The translations under genes and the position numbers were made by a program. From Ptychodera flava (lineage: Eukaryota > Hemichordata > Enteropneusta > Ptychoderidae): a DNA stretch of 64,000 bases. The stretch spans positions 190,652-254,651 of the forward strand of contig NW_027248290.1 in the NCBI RefSeq assembly GCF_041260155.1, read 5' to 3'. Positions 45,380 through 55,930 of the stretch are shown piece by piece; positions within the stretch are counted from its first letter, which is position 1, and every line of letters starts with the position of its first letter. The notes below the pieces were generated by a model, which searched no databases, was not told the DNA's origin, and worked only from the letters and a program-made list of their open reading frames with translations.

Positions 45380-48300
45380 TCATTGATCAGACAGACTCTG
45401 TGTCCATTGCTTAATGTTTTCGCGAGCCTTAACTGCGGATTTCCGCGTAGAGCGTCCTTTCACATTGGGTACATCAGTTTCCTGCAAGTCCGTTCTGGTA
45501 TTGTCCTCCATAACATCGGCTGATGTCGTATCTGATTCGCAGCTTAACTCCAGTGGGTATAGCTTAGATATAGGGCGTGTTGTGTTACCTTGCTTCGTTC
45601 TGATTGTCGCGGAACGTACGAGTCCATCATGTCCGTATTTCAGCTCTTCCACCACAGCAAGGTTCCAATTCAGTCTGTGTTTGTCATCGCTATGTACAAT
45701 CACCACGTCGCCAGTCTTTATGGCGTTTCCGGCTTTCCCTTTCACATAGTGACGTTCATGGAGGGCAGGTAAGTACTCCGTATACCATCGACGCCAAAAG
45801 TGGTTCTTCAGTTTTGCAAGATGTCTTGCGCGGTTTTCCAGATCGCTTCGATACTCTCTGGTACTCACTGTGAATGTAGGGTCGGTGATTTCACTGTCAT
45901 CGGTCAGCTCAAGTGGAAGCGTGTTTATGTTACGACCGTAGAGTAACAGTGATGGAGTCAGTGATACATCATCTCCGACGTAAGTCAGTGGGCGCTCGTT
46001 GAGCATGGTTTCCACCTCAGCAACCACAGTAGTAAGTTCATCTAGGGTTATCCGTGCGCGTCCTAGAACTTTCTTTATGGCTGTTTTGGTAAGTCCGATT
46101 AACCTCTCCCAGAACCCACCAAACCATGGGGCTCTCTTTGGAATGAACAGCCATTCTACTCGATTGTTGATCATGTGACGTTGTACCTGTCTGGACTCTA
46201 TTATCTTGCGTATTTCATCAGCTGCTGACATATACGTGGATGCATTGTCTGAAACGATCTTGCTCGGTAATGAATGACGGGCTGAGAAACGTCTGAACGC
46301 ATTCAGAAATGTTTTCGTAGACAGATCAGTCACAACTTCCAAATGTACGGCACGCGTTGAGGCACATGTGAATAGGCAGATGTACACTTTATCTTCAGAA
46401 TTTCTTGCGTCAGAATTTCTTGTAGGAGAAATGACATGTAGCGCTCCTGTGAAATCTATGCCGGTCACTGTGAAGGGCGGAGCGTCGCTAACTCGGTACG
46501 ACTGGAGAGGTGGTGTTATCGGCATTCTGTATGGCTTCCCTGCTATTTTACGGCACTTGACGCATTTCCGAAGTACAGCTTTCACACTTTCACGTATGCG
46601 GGGAATCCAGTAACGTTGTCGAATATTTGTCACGGTCGCCTGCATTCCTGAGTGAAGTACTCTGATGTGAGCCTGTTGTATGACAAGTCTTGTGAATGCG
46701 TGGTTTCTGGGTAGTAGTATGGGAAATTTCGTCTCCTCGTTGATCGGTGCGTTATGGAGCCTTCCACCCAGACGAAGTATACCATCTCTGTCTATGAACA
46801 ACCGTAACTGTCTCACCAGGGGTTCTCTCATGGTCCTGGTTTTCCTTAAGGTAGCAATTTCATTGACGTACATTTCGGCTTGAATTCCTGTGATCCATAG
46901 GGCTTCCGCGTCTCTGATATCTTGCACTGAAATGTTAGGGTTCCCCATGGAAGTCTTGCTTCCTCTCAGTTTTGAAGTAAACTTCAGTACGTATGCGGTG
47001 ACATGAAGCAGTTTTCTCAGGGAGCTGTAGCGGTTGGCATCAATCAGTTTGTGGATACCGAATTCCACGGTCTTGTCAGCTGGGCTTGTGGTTGACATGC
47101 TGGGCTTGCCTGGTTGATTGATTGCTTCATGTTGCAGTAGCACTTTACTATCGAAGATGTCACAGATCGGCCAATCGCCGTCACTTAACCAATGTGGTCC
47201 CTTCCACCATAGGTCTGAGTTTCTCAACTCACTGGCTGTGATTCCTCTCGTGAGTAAGTCTGCCGGGTTATCCTTTGTGGGGCAGTATTTTACTTCGAAA
47301 TCATGCTTTTTGATTTCATTGACTCTATTTTGTACGAAGACTGGTAGCTTCTTGTTTCCCACAATCCAATGGATAACTGCTTGGTTGTCGATCCATACTG
47401 TTGTCTTTGTGAGGGAAAGTGTACCATGCAGAGCATTTGTCACATGGTTTACGAGTCTGGTTGCTATGACAGCACCCATCAGTTCTAAGCATGGCAGTGA
47501 GATATCCTTCAGGGGCTTTACACGACTCTTGGCCATAACAAGCGACGTTAGTTTACCATGCTTTATGTACACCGCAGCACCATAACCACTCTGACTGGCA
47601 TCGGAAAACACATGAAGTTCACATTCCTTTTCTTGTGTTAACTCTTTGATGTACTGGCGGTTGATCTGTATGTCTAGGGCGTCTTTGAGGTTGCTCCGAA
47701 TTTTGTGCCATTCCAGCTCTAAATGTTCAGGTATTTCTTCGTCCCATCCTCGTTTTTGTTGCCACAGTTCTTGGATGAGCTTCTTTGCACTCACATGGAC
47801 TGGCGAAAGGTATCCGAATGGGTCAAAGATACTTGATGTGGTGCGTACTATCTCTCGTTTTGTGGTAGGGCTGTCTTCATCGAAGTTTTTCTCCACATAT
47901 GTTAACTTATCAGACTGCGTTATCCATTTCATACCAAGAGTACCGACTTCACCCTTCGATTCTGCTATTTCGTCACCCTTCGCAACTTCATTCAGTTTCT
48001 CGTCATTTGATACCCATGATCGTAGTCGAAAGCCACCACTGGACATGACAGAGTTTGCTTCTTCGTAGTATGTCATTGTGTCCTTTGTATCAACAGCACC
48101 GCTAACGATATTGTCCACGTACACGTTCTTTGCGATATCTGATGTGACGTGCGATGGGTTTTCTTCAAGGTGTGTTTTCACAACAGAGTTCAAGATGAAT
48201 GGTGAACACACTGCACCAAACAGCACCACATTGAAACGGTAAGTTTCAAACTGACTCTCTGGATTGTCAGGATCTGAAATCCACAGGAACTTGGTATAGT

Positions 48301-49231
48301 CACGATCTTTGTCGGCCAGCTGCACATGAAGAAATGCCTTCTCGATATCACTCGTAAATCCTACGTTGTGTGCTCGGAAACGTAACAGTATAGCGCTCAG
48401 ATCATTCAACAAGTGCGGACCTGTCTCTAAACAATCGTTGAGGCTTGGTTGTTCTGATGATTTCTGGCAGCTACAATCATACACAATACGGATAGGTGTA
48501 GTTTCAGAATCCTTCCTGACTGCATGGTGTGGCAAGTAATGGCCCTTTGACTGGTCTGCATTATCCATCTTGCTGATAAATCCCTTGGCTACTTGATCCA
48601 TGATGATGTCATCATATTTATGTCTGAGTTCTGGTTCTAGTCTGCGTACCATTGATCGGGTTCTCAAATTGGCAATCTCGAAATTAGTGGGTAGTGGTGG
48701 ATGGTCTTCACGCCATGGCAAACTTGCGATGTATTGACCTTCCGATGACCTTTCCAAATGTGTTTCACGATATTTTTCAAACCAAACGTTGTTGGTGATA
48801 TCCGCGTTGTAGTTCTCTTTGATGCCTAAAGTCTCTGAGTCCCAGTATTGCGACATTATCTCTTGGTCTGCCTTACTGTCAGTCATGACATGCAGTATTG
48901 TTGTTGATGAGCTTGTATCCACAGTACTCTCCATGTTCGTTGGTCCTGAAAGCAGATATCCAAATTTGGACGACATGGCTGTTGGTCCAGGACCTCTACG
49001 AATATCATCTCCCACTACTGTCCAATAGTAATCTGCTCCAATGAGAATGTCAATTTCTGCCACTTCACTACCAAGACGTTGAGCAATGTTGAGTTCCTTT
49101 AAATGTGGAAGATCCAGCACTGATCTTGTTAAATGAGTTCTCATGGGAGTTGAAATTCTTGGTATTATGAGCACTTTAACTGATATGTTAGGTCCGGTGA
49201 CCGTTTCAAGATGAACAGTTGTGTTGTTCAT
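45380..49231 (-). CDS. BEL/Pao pol polyprotein (protease C-part, RT, RNase H, integrase)
   Basis: 1283 codons, ATG at 49231. In order: remainder of the A17-type protease (IDILIGADYYW, about residues 60-70), RT with FTSDIEKAFLHVQL (about residue 293) and YVDNIVSG, RNase H (HVFSDASQSGYGAAVY, CLELMGAV, VWIDNQAVIHWI), zinc-binding H2C2 (HSGMQATVTNIRQRYWIP with CVKCRK), integrase core (GIDFTG, IVSDNAS, FGGFWERLI: the D-D-E residues), then a DUF5641-like tail (GDVVIVHSDDKHRLNW). All catalytic residues checked are present. The RT box is YVDN rather than YVDD, a variant I believe occurs in BEL elements. The frame opens four bases inside the upstream frame (ATGA overlap), and the protease active site lies in that upstream frame. 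Confidence 0.9.
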   Translation of the reverse strand: MNNTTVHLETVTGPNISVKVLIIPRISTPMRTHLTRSVLDLPHLKELNIAQRLGSEVAEIDILIGADYYWTVVGDDIRRGPGPTAMSSKFGYLLSGPTNMESTVDTSSSTTILHVMTDSKADQEIMSQYWDSETLGIKENYNADITNNVWFEKYRETHLERSSEGQYIASLPWREDHPPLPTNFEIANLRTRSMVRRLEPELRHKYDDIIMDQVAKGFISKMDNADQSKGHYLPHHAVRKDSETTPIRIVYDCSCQKSSEQPSLNDCLETGPHLLNDLSAILLRFRAHNVGFTSDIEKAFLHVQLADKDRDYTKFLWISDPDNPESQFETYRFNVVLFGAVCSPFILNSVVKTHLEENPSHVTSDIAKNVYVDNIVSGAVDTKDTMTYYEEANSVMSSGGFRLRSWVSNDEKLNEVAKGDEIAESKGEVGTLGMKWITQSDKLTYVEKNFDEDSPTTKREIVRTTSSIFDPFGYLSPVHVSAKKLIQELWQQKRGWDEEIPEHLELEWHKIRSNLKDALDIQINRQYIKELTQEKECELHVFSDASQSGYGAAVYIKHGKLTSLVMAKSRVKPLKDISLPCLELMGAVIATRLVNHVTNALHGTLSLTKTTVWIDNQAVIHWIVGNKKLPVFVQNRVNEIKKHDFEVKYCPTKDNPADLLTRGITASELRNSDLWWKGPHWLSDGDWPICDIFDSKVLLQHEAINQPGKPSMSTTSPADKTVEFGIHKLIDANRYSSLRKLLHVTAYVLKFTSKLRGSKTSMGNPNISVQDIRDAEALWITGIQAEMYVNEIATLRKTRTMREPLVRQLRLFIDRDGILRLGGRLHNAPINEETKFPILLPRNHAFTRLVIQQAHIRVLHSGMQATVTNIRQRYWIPRIRESVKAVLRKCVKCRKIAGKPYRMPITPPLQSYRVSDAPPFTVTGIDFTGALHVISPTRNSDARNSEDKVYICLFTCASTRAVHLEVVTDLSTKTFLNAFRRFSARHSLPSKIVSDNASTYMSAADEIRKIIESRQVQRHMINNRVEWLFIPKRAPWFGGFWERLIGLTKTAIKKVLGRARITLDELTTVVAEVETMLNERPLTYVGDDVSLTPSLLLYGRNINTLPLELTDDSEITDPTFTVSTREYRSDLENRARHLAKLKNHFWRRWYTEYLPALHERHYVKGKAGNAIKTGDVVIVHSDDKHRLNWNLAVVEELKYGHDGLVRSATIRTKQGNTTRPISKLYPLELSCESDTTSADVMEDNTRTDLQETDVPNVKGRSTRKSAVKARENIKQWTQSLSDQ

Positions 49232-50304
49232 GGCACGAATACCATCGAAGTTGAGCCAAAGGGCGCCAAGTTGATTTTCTCAGTCCCTTGCATCTGTAGT
49301 TTGAGTAGATTAGTGCAGTCATCGGTAATGAACGATCGCTGTGAACCTTCGTCCAGTAAGACATTGACCTTGATGCGATTACTTCCATTCACAGCAGTAG
49401 TGACAGCAGTCTTCAACAAGACTGGTCCACACGGATGTTTCTGGTCTCCAAGTGCAAGTTTACTGTGTACCGTAACAGTTTCACTTTCTGGTTTCTTTGT
49501 AATGTGATCAGCGCCATTGCAGAGGGCAGTATGGTGTTTTCGGCAGCACTTCCTACATCTGAACTTGGATTTACAGGCTGCCGCTTTGTGTGTTCCAAAA
49601 CAGTTGAAACATAACAAATCTCTTTTGACAATTTCCATTCGTTTGACAGGGTCAGTTACAACCGCGCAAACTGTAGGCGAGTGTGATGCTTTGCAGAATA
49701 CACAGGGGCGACTCTTTAAGCTTATGGTCTTTTGCTGCGAAGACGAACGATGATTGTTCTTTACGAGAAAGGCCGCCGTTGGCTGGGGGTCTGTGACGTC
49801 AGTAGTTTGTCCCGATGAGGTACCAGCTTCCGCTGCGTGAATTTCCTTCAAAATGGCAGTACGCAGATCCTGAAGACGCCACTCTTTATCACCATGCTCC
49901 CGTGTAATCAGTGTTCGAATTCTCCCTGGAATTTTGTCGATAATTACAGGCACAAGCAAATCTCCGTATGAGTCCTGTACTTGCCGAGTGATTCTAAGCC
50001 CCGTATGTAGCTTTCTAAAGTGTCGTAAAACTGCCTCAGTCTTCTACTTTATCTCTCGGTTGTCGAATTTCCCAGAGGGCACGCATATATGCACTGACCA
50101 ACTTGTGTGTTTGCCGAAACGTGCACGGAGTAAGTCCATGGCCTTCTCATAATTGTCATTGGTCAAAGCTAAGCCTTCAATCACACGACTCGCTTCATCA
50201 TCGAGTTGTCCCCTCAAATACTGAAATTTCTGCACGTTTGAGAGAGACGAGTCTTGATTGACAGCCGAATCAAATGAATCGTGGAAAGTTTTCCATTGCA
50301 GCAA
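49228..50304 (-). pseudogene. BEL/Pao gag C-part, zinc knuckles and protease active site; one in-frame stop
   Basis: One frame interrupted by TAG at 50046-50044. The upstream part has the DUF1759-type capsid segment (FQYLRGQLDDEASRVIEGL, AMDLLRARFGKH). The downstream part has Cys/His clusters (CVFCKASHSP, CFNCFGTHKAAAC, CRKCCRKHH) and the aspartic protease motif LLDEGSQRSF. It ends at TGA 49228-49230, overlapping pol by four bases. Whether this overlap is programmed or a lesion cannot be told here; the pol frame is coding-like for several codons upstream of its ATG, favouring a lesion. Confidence 0.75.
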
Positions 50305-50753
50305 ATCGCCAGCAAATCGAGGTAGGGAAAGTTGGGCAAGTGAACAGTTCTTTTACTCACGTTGTCGGTATGAGGCGGGCTGGTGTTTGCCTGAGTAGGC
50401 ACAACTTCGTTTTCTTGACGAGTGAAATATCGCCGTACCTTTTCGATGCGTAGAACAGTGGTTACTTCATCCTGTTCGATGAGTTCATCATTGTACCCGT
50501 CGTTGGTGGTGTCCTGTAATATAGTCTCGTCTAGCAGCCGTATGGTCTTGATTTTCTCTTCCATGGTTTTGATAAGCCCACTCAGAGTATCAAGGCGGTC
50601 TGTGTTCACCGGTTGCTCCATAAGCTCCTCGGCTTGTTGAAGGAGGCGTTCCATCCTTGTCCGGTGTCCCGCTCTTGACCGTTTCGGTCGCGGTTGTTGG
50701 GCTCCATTGTTCGGGCCACTTGCTTCGGGTGTCTCTGCTGAGTTTTCTGTCAT
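50214..50753 (-). CDS. BEL/Pao gag N-terminal frame
   Basis: I place the start at ATG 50753 (MTENSAETPEASG), the first outside the LTR; the frame is open further into the LTR. It holds a basic segment (RPKRSRAGHRTRMERLL) and a coiled-coil-like stretch. The frame departs from the gag consensus near 50295, where a one-base shift passes the reading to the 50304-50047 frame. Confidence 0.7.
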   Translation of the reverse strand: MTENSAETPEASGPNNGAQQPRPKRSRAGHRTRMERLLQQAEELMEQPVNTDRLDTLSGLIKTMEEKIKTIRLLDETILQDTTNDGYNDELIEQDEVTTVLRIEKVRRYFTRQENEVVPTQANTSPPHTDNVSKRTVHLPNFPYLDLLAICCNGKLSTIHLIRLSIKTRLSQTCRNFSI

Positions 50754-50777
50754 GGTCTCGGTTTCCGGATGTATCCT

Positions 50778-50790
50778 GGTCTCGGCACCA
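50778..50790 (-). promoter_or_regulatory. BEL/Pao primer-binding site
   Basis: TGGTGCCGAGACC in element sense, one base inside the 5' LTR. The TGG start is complementary to a tRNA CCA end. The tRNA species was not identified. Confidence 0.65.
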
Positions 50791-50791
50791 A

Positions 50792-51038
50792 TGTGGGGGA
50801 GGTGTGTGTACACCTTATAGTTCTCTCGCTTTCCCGAGAAGCGGGTTCACAGGGAAACTTAGACACGCAGAGACACACTTTTCATACACCCAAAGTCGTG
50901 AGTTTTATTCGTATAACTAACGTACATGCGCCGCCTAATCATGTGACAGCAAACTGGCGGGAAACTCAGTTACTATGGAAACGCACACCAAATGGTTACA
51001 GTGTTGCAATTTCTCTATAATGGATTTGCTTTCCGACA
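50792..51038 (-). repeat. 5' LTR of BEL/Pao element
   Basis: Starts at 51038 in element sense (TGTCGGAAAGC). It contains CATTATAGAG near 51016 and CTATAAGG near 50820 as TATA-like candidates. It is followed by the primer-binding site. Confidence 0.95.
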
Positions 51039-51070
51039 CAACCCGCAGCCCGCAGCCCGCAACCCGCAAA
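51039..51070. repeat. (CCCGCAR)n heptamer repeat, insertion target of BEL element
   Basis: Four to five heptamers. Removing the element joins catgcccgcaacc at 44813-44825 to this tract. Confidence 0.85.
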
Positions 51071-52017
51071 ATAGCGCATCCGGTGCGGCATTCTCACACG
51101 AAGACAGAAATGAAAACGTGTCGTCTGTCTTGGATAAAATGTTGCATTTCCGTCTGGTATTTCTTTGTGTCGAACTGTAAACCTTGGCTGTGCCAAACAA
51201 AAAATCCGTGTGTGCCAAACCCTGAAACTCCACACTAAAAAGACAAGCGCTGTATATATCGCAAAATATCGCGCTACATTGTTGGTGTGTACCCAGCCAG
51301 TGTCGCACCAGCACTGCACCAGCATTGTTTTGACATACATGTGGTTCAGTGCATTAATGCAATCATATAAAGTATTACGAAAATACCGCAAAGGATGCTT
51401 CGCATGGATGCGATGCGCGGCGCTATGTCCGAGAGCATCCTTTGCGGTCTTTTCGTAATAACCTTATTATTGCATTCTTGACTGGGGCATCAAATTGTTA
51501 GAGTAATGGCTGTTTTCGTGCAATGTCAATAATTTATCTTCCAATTTATAGCATAACTGTGGAACGCTATCTCGGTCGCACTTCTGCTAGTTCTGGATAG
51601 TGTGTGTGCACTGCACTGCACACTTACGTACAGAGTGCGTTTCAGACATGTTCTGGCACTTGTCCAAAGAGTCCCTTGAAACCGTTCAACAGTGAACGCA
51701 CAGATACAGCCTCAGGTGATGGGGCGCCTTGAAACCGTACGGGAAATAGGCTTCGGAACGCCACAGAATGCCCTCCAAAACCAGGCGGCTCTGTTTTTAT
51801 TACAGATGTTCTCCAATTTTGTTGATCGCCGTCGAAAAAAACAGGTAAACGAAAAAAAAGGCCTGATAGCGTACGGATTCTATATCGTGCGCATTAATAT
51901 GCTGTGAATGAACTTTTCATCAGCGGTGAGCTCACTGATTGGCTAAAGGAAACTTTGTACTATTCATATGCAAATATTTTGATGCGGCGTACCGAGTTCA
52001 CATTAGGCCGAACAAAA
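51071..52017. other. Intergenic with one palindrome
   Basis: No gene is seen beyond the palindrome at 51373-51460. A 71-codon + frame (51692-51907) is unsupported. Confidence 0.25.
51373..51460. repeat. Palindrome with 27-bp arms
   Basis: tattacgaaaataccgcaaa and onward mirrored by tttgcggtcttttcgtaata, enclosing about 34 bp that is itself rich in gcatg/catgc. One arm mismatch. Confidence 0.85.
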
Positions 52018-52362
52018 AATTGTGCTGTCCCAATAACCAGACCTACCCTAGTTTTTACCTGCCGACCCTAAACTTTTAACAGCTACGTAAACGCGGAAGT
52101 AAAAAAAGAAAGACAAAAACCGAAAAACAACGCGTTTGTTACATGGCATTTGATTTTTGCTTGAACGATGATGTCTACTATGTTTTTTTTCCCCTTTCAT
52201 ATGTATGATATATTTTACTTGCAATGTTGTGACCAGTGTTTGACCTCCCCGAGCCGCTGAAAAATGCATAATTAAAAATAGAAATATTTTGGTAAAAAAA
52301 ATTCCTGCTGACCTATACCTACCCTATTTTTTTGAAAACCATGTTATCGGAACAGCACAATT
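52018..52362. mobile_element. Candidate short inverted-repeat element
   Basis: aattgtgctgtcccaataac at 52018-52037 is mirrored, with two mismatches, by gttatcggaacagcacaatt at 52343-52362. 'acctaccctatttt' phrases sit just inside both ends. No coding capacity. Confidence 0.45.
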
Positions 52363-53894
52363 CATTTTGGGGGCCTTACTGTATTTCCATCTCAACTAAG
52401 ACAACAAAAACAGACACAACCAGATAGAAATCTGAAATATTTTAATACAACAAAATTTGTATTACAGTAACAAGATCAAATGTAGTAAAAATTGGAATGA
52501 CCGAAACTTCAAAATTGTGAAATTAGACTAATCAGAGTCCGAGTACGACTGTCAGATCTACACTCTAAACGTTTGGACACTTATGACGCGTCGGATGCGT
52601 TCAGTTTGATCACATGGGAAGTGTCATGCGTGTTCAAGTATTGAACTTTTGTGTTCAGAAATAGAATGGATGTGTTCAGCCATTGACCGCTGCCATTCTA
52701 ACACCAACTGACAACAGTTTTTGTCGCGTGTTTTTATCCAGACAACATTATTTTTAGTTAGAAACACCTATCACGATGTCTTTAGTTTGTTTTCTGCTCC
52801 AGTAAACTCCTCTGAAACAAAAAAACGAACAAAGTATTTTGTTTGACTCGTATATACATGTGAATTCGAGTCAGTGAAGACTTATTGAAATCAAAGGCAC
52901 ATGTTGGTAGTTCTGAAAAGTTTTCAAGTTTATTAGCCTAATTGCTTATAATAAAAGGACGTAAATGTCTTTAAACTATTTACTTCGATACAATCGTGAA
53001 GACAAATATCTTCCGGAACACTAGTGTTCAATTTGTGAATATTCGTATTCAAACAGGGCGCCTGACAAAGAACACTAGTGTTACCAACTAAATGAACACT
53101 TGTGTTCAAAGGTGTCCCGAGTATGACGTCACTGTTAATCGGGCTTCCTCGGGTCAAACGAGGGCCCCCTCTGAACATGCGCACATTAGATGCAAGCCGC
53201 GCCGCTGCTGCAGACGACACATTTCGTTGCTGGTGGTATTTTCACATTCTATGATTTCAGCGATTGAGTTCTGCCAGTATTTCGTGACGGTGTGATAGCT
53301 GTTTACACAGAGAGTTTGACTGCTACGGTAAGTATTGTATATCGTGGCAAAATGGCATTGAATAGGCACCAAGTTTGAACCGTAGCCCGGCGAGCACATG
53401 GCACTCAGGTCAGAAGTGTATTTTTTGCCGTAGAGTACCTCTCTCGCAATATTGTGAGTCACTTACGTTCTAATTTTAATAATTATCTCGTTTTGTGTTT
53501 AGACTAGACAGTTGCAAATTTTCGGGCCATATTCGTGAGTCCAAACACAAATTTTGTAAATCACAAATAGAATGCTAGTGTTCTGAATGCTGAATACTAG
53601 TGTTCCGTAACTCCTAATGCTCTAGTCTGTTGATGAAGGTCACGTGATCCATAGCTGAATCCTAGTGTTCATGTTGTGAATACTACCATTCTATCCTATT
53701 AAGCTTAGAAATAGTGATTTTACAGAAGTTTGATCTATGTATCTACGTTTTTTTCGGCAAACTTAATATTTATGACATAGCCATGATTATGTCCTAACTG
53801 TGTCAACTGACAAGTCAGCTACCATAGTGGTTGAACAGGGGTTTGGAAATTGAAATAAATCATCCATCAATACAATGAAATATTGTACTTGTAG

Positions 53895-54014
53895 GATCCA
53901 CTCGGCATGTTAGCAGTAATACTGTACATGGAGAAGAGAATAAAGATGAAGCATGGTGGAAAGGCATCTTCATCAGCACTTTCAAAGGCTGCATCAATCA
54001 TCACACTTGTTGAG
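53895..54014 (+). CDS. Exon of a mobile-element-linked uncharacterised gene family
   Basis: 40 codons, phase 0 in and out: acceptor tacttgtag, LGMLAVILYMEKRIKMKHGG, ITLVE, donor gtaatt. It joins in frame to the exon at 54399. Confidence 0.5.
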
Positions 54015-54398
54015 GTAATTATAAAGACATTGTAACAATGACTATATGTACTGTCTAGTATTTTGTTCAAGTGCTGTTTTACTGTAGTATTCTCATTGAT
54101 GCATGTGCATAAATTAGCACAAAACAAGGACGTGATGACCCAAAACAGGGACATGATATCATGCAAGTTTTACAAAATTTGTATAAACATGACAAAATCT
54201 CAGTCAGTAAGGCAGCCGTCATTATTTATGGCCTGAGGATTGGAGGAATTTGGGGGTCACTCAAAAAAAGATGGGGTATGTTGAACTCACACATGATGAA
54301 CAAGAGGGGGGTTTACTCAAAAATATTTCCAGTGATCAAGTAATTCACTTTGTACTGCATGCAATTAAAGTACATAAAATTTGTCTTTATTCCACTAG

Positions 54399-54685
54399 GA
54401 TGTAGCAGATGAAGACATCAACAGTGCACTGAAAACCGAAGAATGTGAGGCTCCTCATATATGGTCTTTACAGCAGCTGGAGAACTCTCAGGACTTTACA
54501 TCGTAGGTGACACTGTTCATATAACTGTAGACAGAAAGGAGGGAATTATGTCTGCAGTGTTGAAACTAATGACTTCATATTACGTATTTGACTTGTCATA
54601 TCCAAAATCACATGCTATGATTCTTGGACTTCTGCAATCATTAGTGGTGGAGGAGGCTTTCAAGCAAAAAACTTCACAGGGATAG
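54399..54685 (+). pseudogene. Terminal exon of mobile-element-linked gene family, frameshifted
   Basis: Acceptor tattccactag. The first 20 codons (DVADEDINSALKTEECEAPH) are followed after a one-base shift in ATATAT near 54455 by GELSGLYIVGDTVHITVD, LMTSYYVFDLSYPKSHA and LGLLQSLVVEEAF. The pattern LYxVxD..I....G...A...LM..YYVFxLxYP resembles the C-terminus of uncharacterised genes found dispersed in fish and invertebrate genomes. The function is unknown. Confidence 0.45.
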
Positions 54686-54957
54686 GCCTACAGGGTGCTC
54701 TTTAAAGAGGTAAGGGAGAAATGGAAGTCTGTCTTAATTGCTGACGCTCCTCAATAAGATGAAGACCTGGTATCCTCACGGTCACCTTTCCATAGGACTT
54801 TAAAGGGACATCAGCTGTAACTTGAAAGTTTGATGAGTTTCTCAATATTTTTGTTCCATAGGTTAATGAGAATATCTTGTTTTCCTCCCTAAAGCATGTT
54901 GACACGCCCATTATCAACATTGTCAACACCGCCTAGAACCAATCTGATCAGTCCGTA

Positions 54958-55289
54958 TTTACCTTTGCTGGGTTGCTGTTGTTCTCGTTCTGTGTTGCGC
55001 GATCTCTTACATCTGACAAACAGCAATAGAAAACCTTGTTCAAATTTCGCGCGTCGGCACAGCAAATAAGAACTTATTATATGTATCGGAATGGAACAAA
55101 TCTGCTTGCAGGCGGATACGCGGACGATATGTACACTCAGTGGTCAGTGCGTTTTATGAAGACAATTTCTGATTGGTCGGCTGTTCTGGCCGATGCGTGA
55201 GATTTGAACGAGATATTCTATTGCTGTTTGTCAGATGTAAGAGATTGCGCAATGCAAAACAAAAACAACAGTGATCAGCAAAGGTAAAT
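54958..55289. mobile_element. MITE with ~95-bp terminal inverted repeats
   Basis: tttacctttgctgggttgct and onward is mirrored by cagcaaaggtaaa at 55277-55289. The core match gatctcttacatctgacaaa (and its reverse complement at about 55225) is perfect. The interior is about 150 bp without coding potential. It is nested in the 52.6-56.3 kb region. Confidence 0.75.
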
Positions 55290-55329
55290 GAATATTATTC
55301 ACATGGTGTATTAACTTTAAGTCAACTCC

Positions 55330-55356
55330 AATGTAATGTAATGTAATGTAATGTAA
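55330..55356. repeat. (AATGT)n microsatellite
   Basis: Five pentanucleotide units. Confidence 0.9.
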
Positions 55357-55509
55357 ACATTTCTGTACAATCTGTGTTCATCCCTTTTGAAGAATTTCTA
55401 TCTAATTGATATTCATTATTTGTTGTTGTATATATCAGTTGTTTTATAAGTGACAATTACCTATTGCTATTGTACTGTTTTACAAAGCATTTTAGCTTAT
55501 AAAGGAGTT

Positions 55510-55930
55510 TTCGTTCAATTGCAAGTTAGAAATTCTCTTTAGAGTACCATATTTGATAGTTGTTCTAATATCCAGGTTTTGATTGCAAGTTGATAAGTTT
55601 GAAATGGCAAGCAATCATAGCAGTTTCCATGTTCAGTTTCATTGCAAGTTTGCAAATCTGTAGAAGCCATATGTGATGCAAACAGAAATATTTGTTTTTT
55701 TGTCACAAGTTGAAAGTCCTAAATGACCGGCTGTAATGACAATTTGAATGTTTAACTGTTCCATTGTGAGTATAAAATTCTAGAGGACTCTTTTTTAAAT
55801 GCATTTTAATGTAATTTTTGATTGATTGCAAGTTGAAAACTCCTTGTTATATCCATTTAATTCAAATTGAAAAATCAGATGAAAAGCTGTTATAGCTGCT
55901 TTTATGTTTAATTGTTCCATTTCAAGTTGG
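55510..55930. repeat. Degenerate ~65-bp tandem repeats with ATTGCAAGTTGAAA core
   Basis: The core or a clear variant recurs near 55515, 55579, 55641, 55701, 55762, 55827 and 55917. Confidence 0.55.

Larger units (their letters stand above)
44821..51043 (-). mobile_element. BEL/Pao LTR retrotransposon, nearly complete, with 5-bp target duplication
   Basis: LTRs of 249 and 247 bp begin TGTCGG and end CCCACA in element sense and differ at only a handful of positions, so the insertion is fairly young. CAACC flanks both ends (44821-44825 and 51039-51043). Gag, zinc knuckles, aspartic protease, RT, RNase H, integrase and a C-terminal DUF5641-type region lie in BEL/Pao order. Lesions are a frameshift near 50295, an in-frame TAG at 50046-50044 and a frameshift near 49245 within the protease. 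The 1283-codon pol frame is open. No envelope gene is present. Confidence 0.9.

Noticed and set aside
45414..48068. Plus-strand frames across the BEL pol
   Set aside because: Antisense shadows of the 1283-codon polyprotein.
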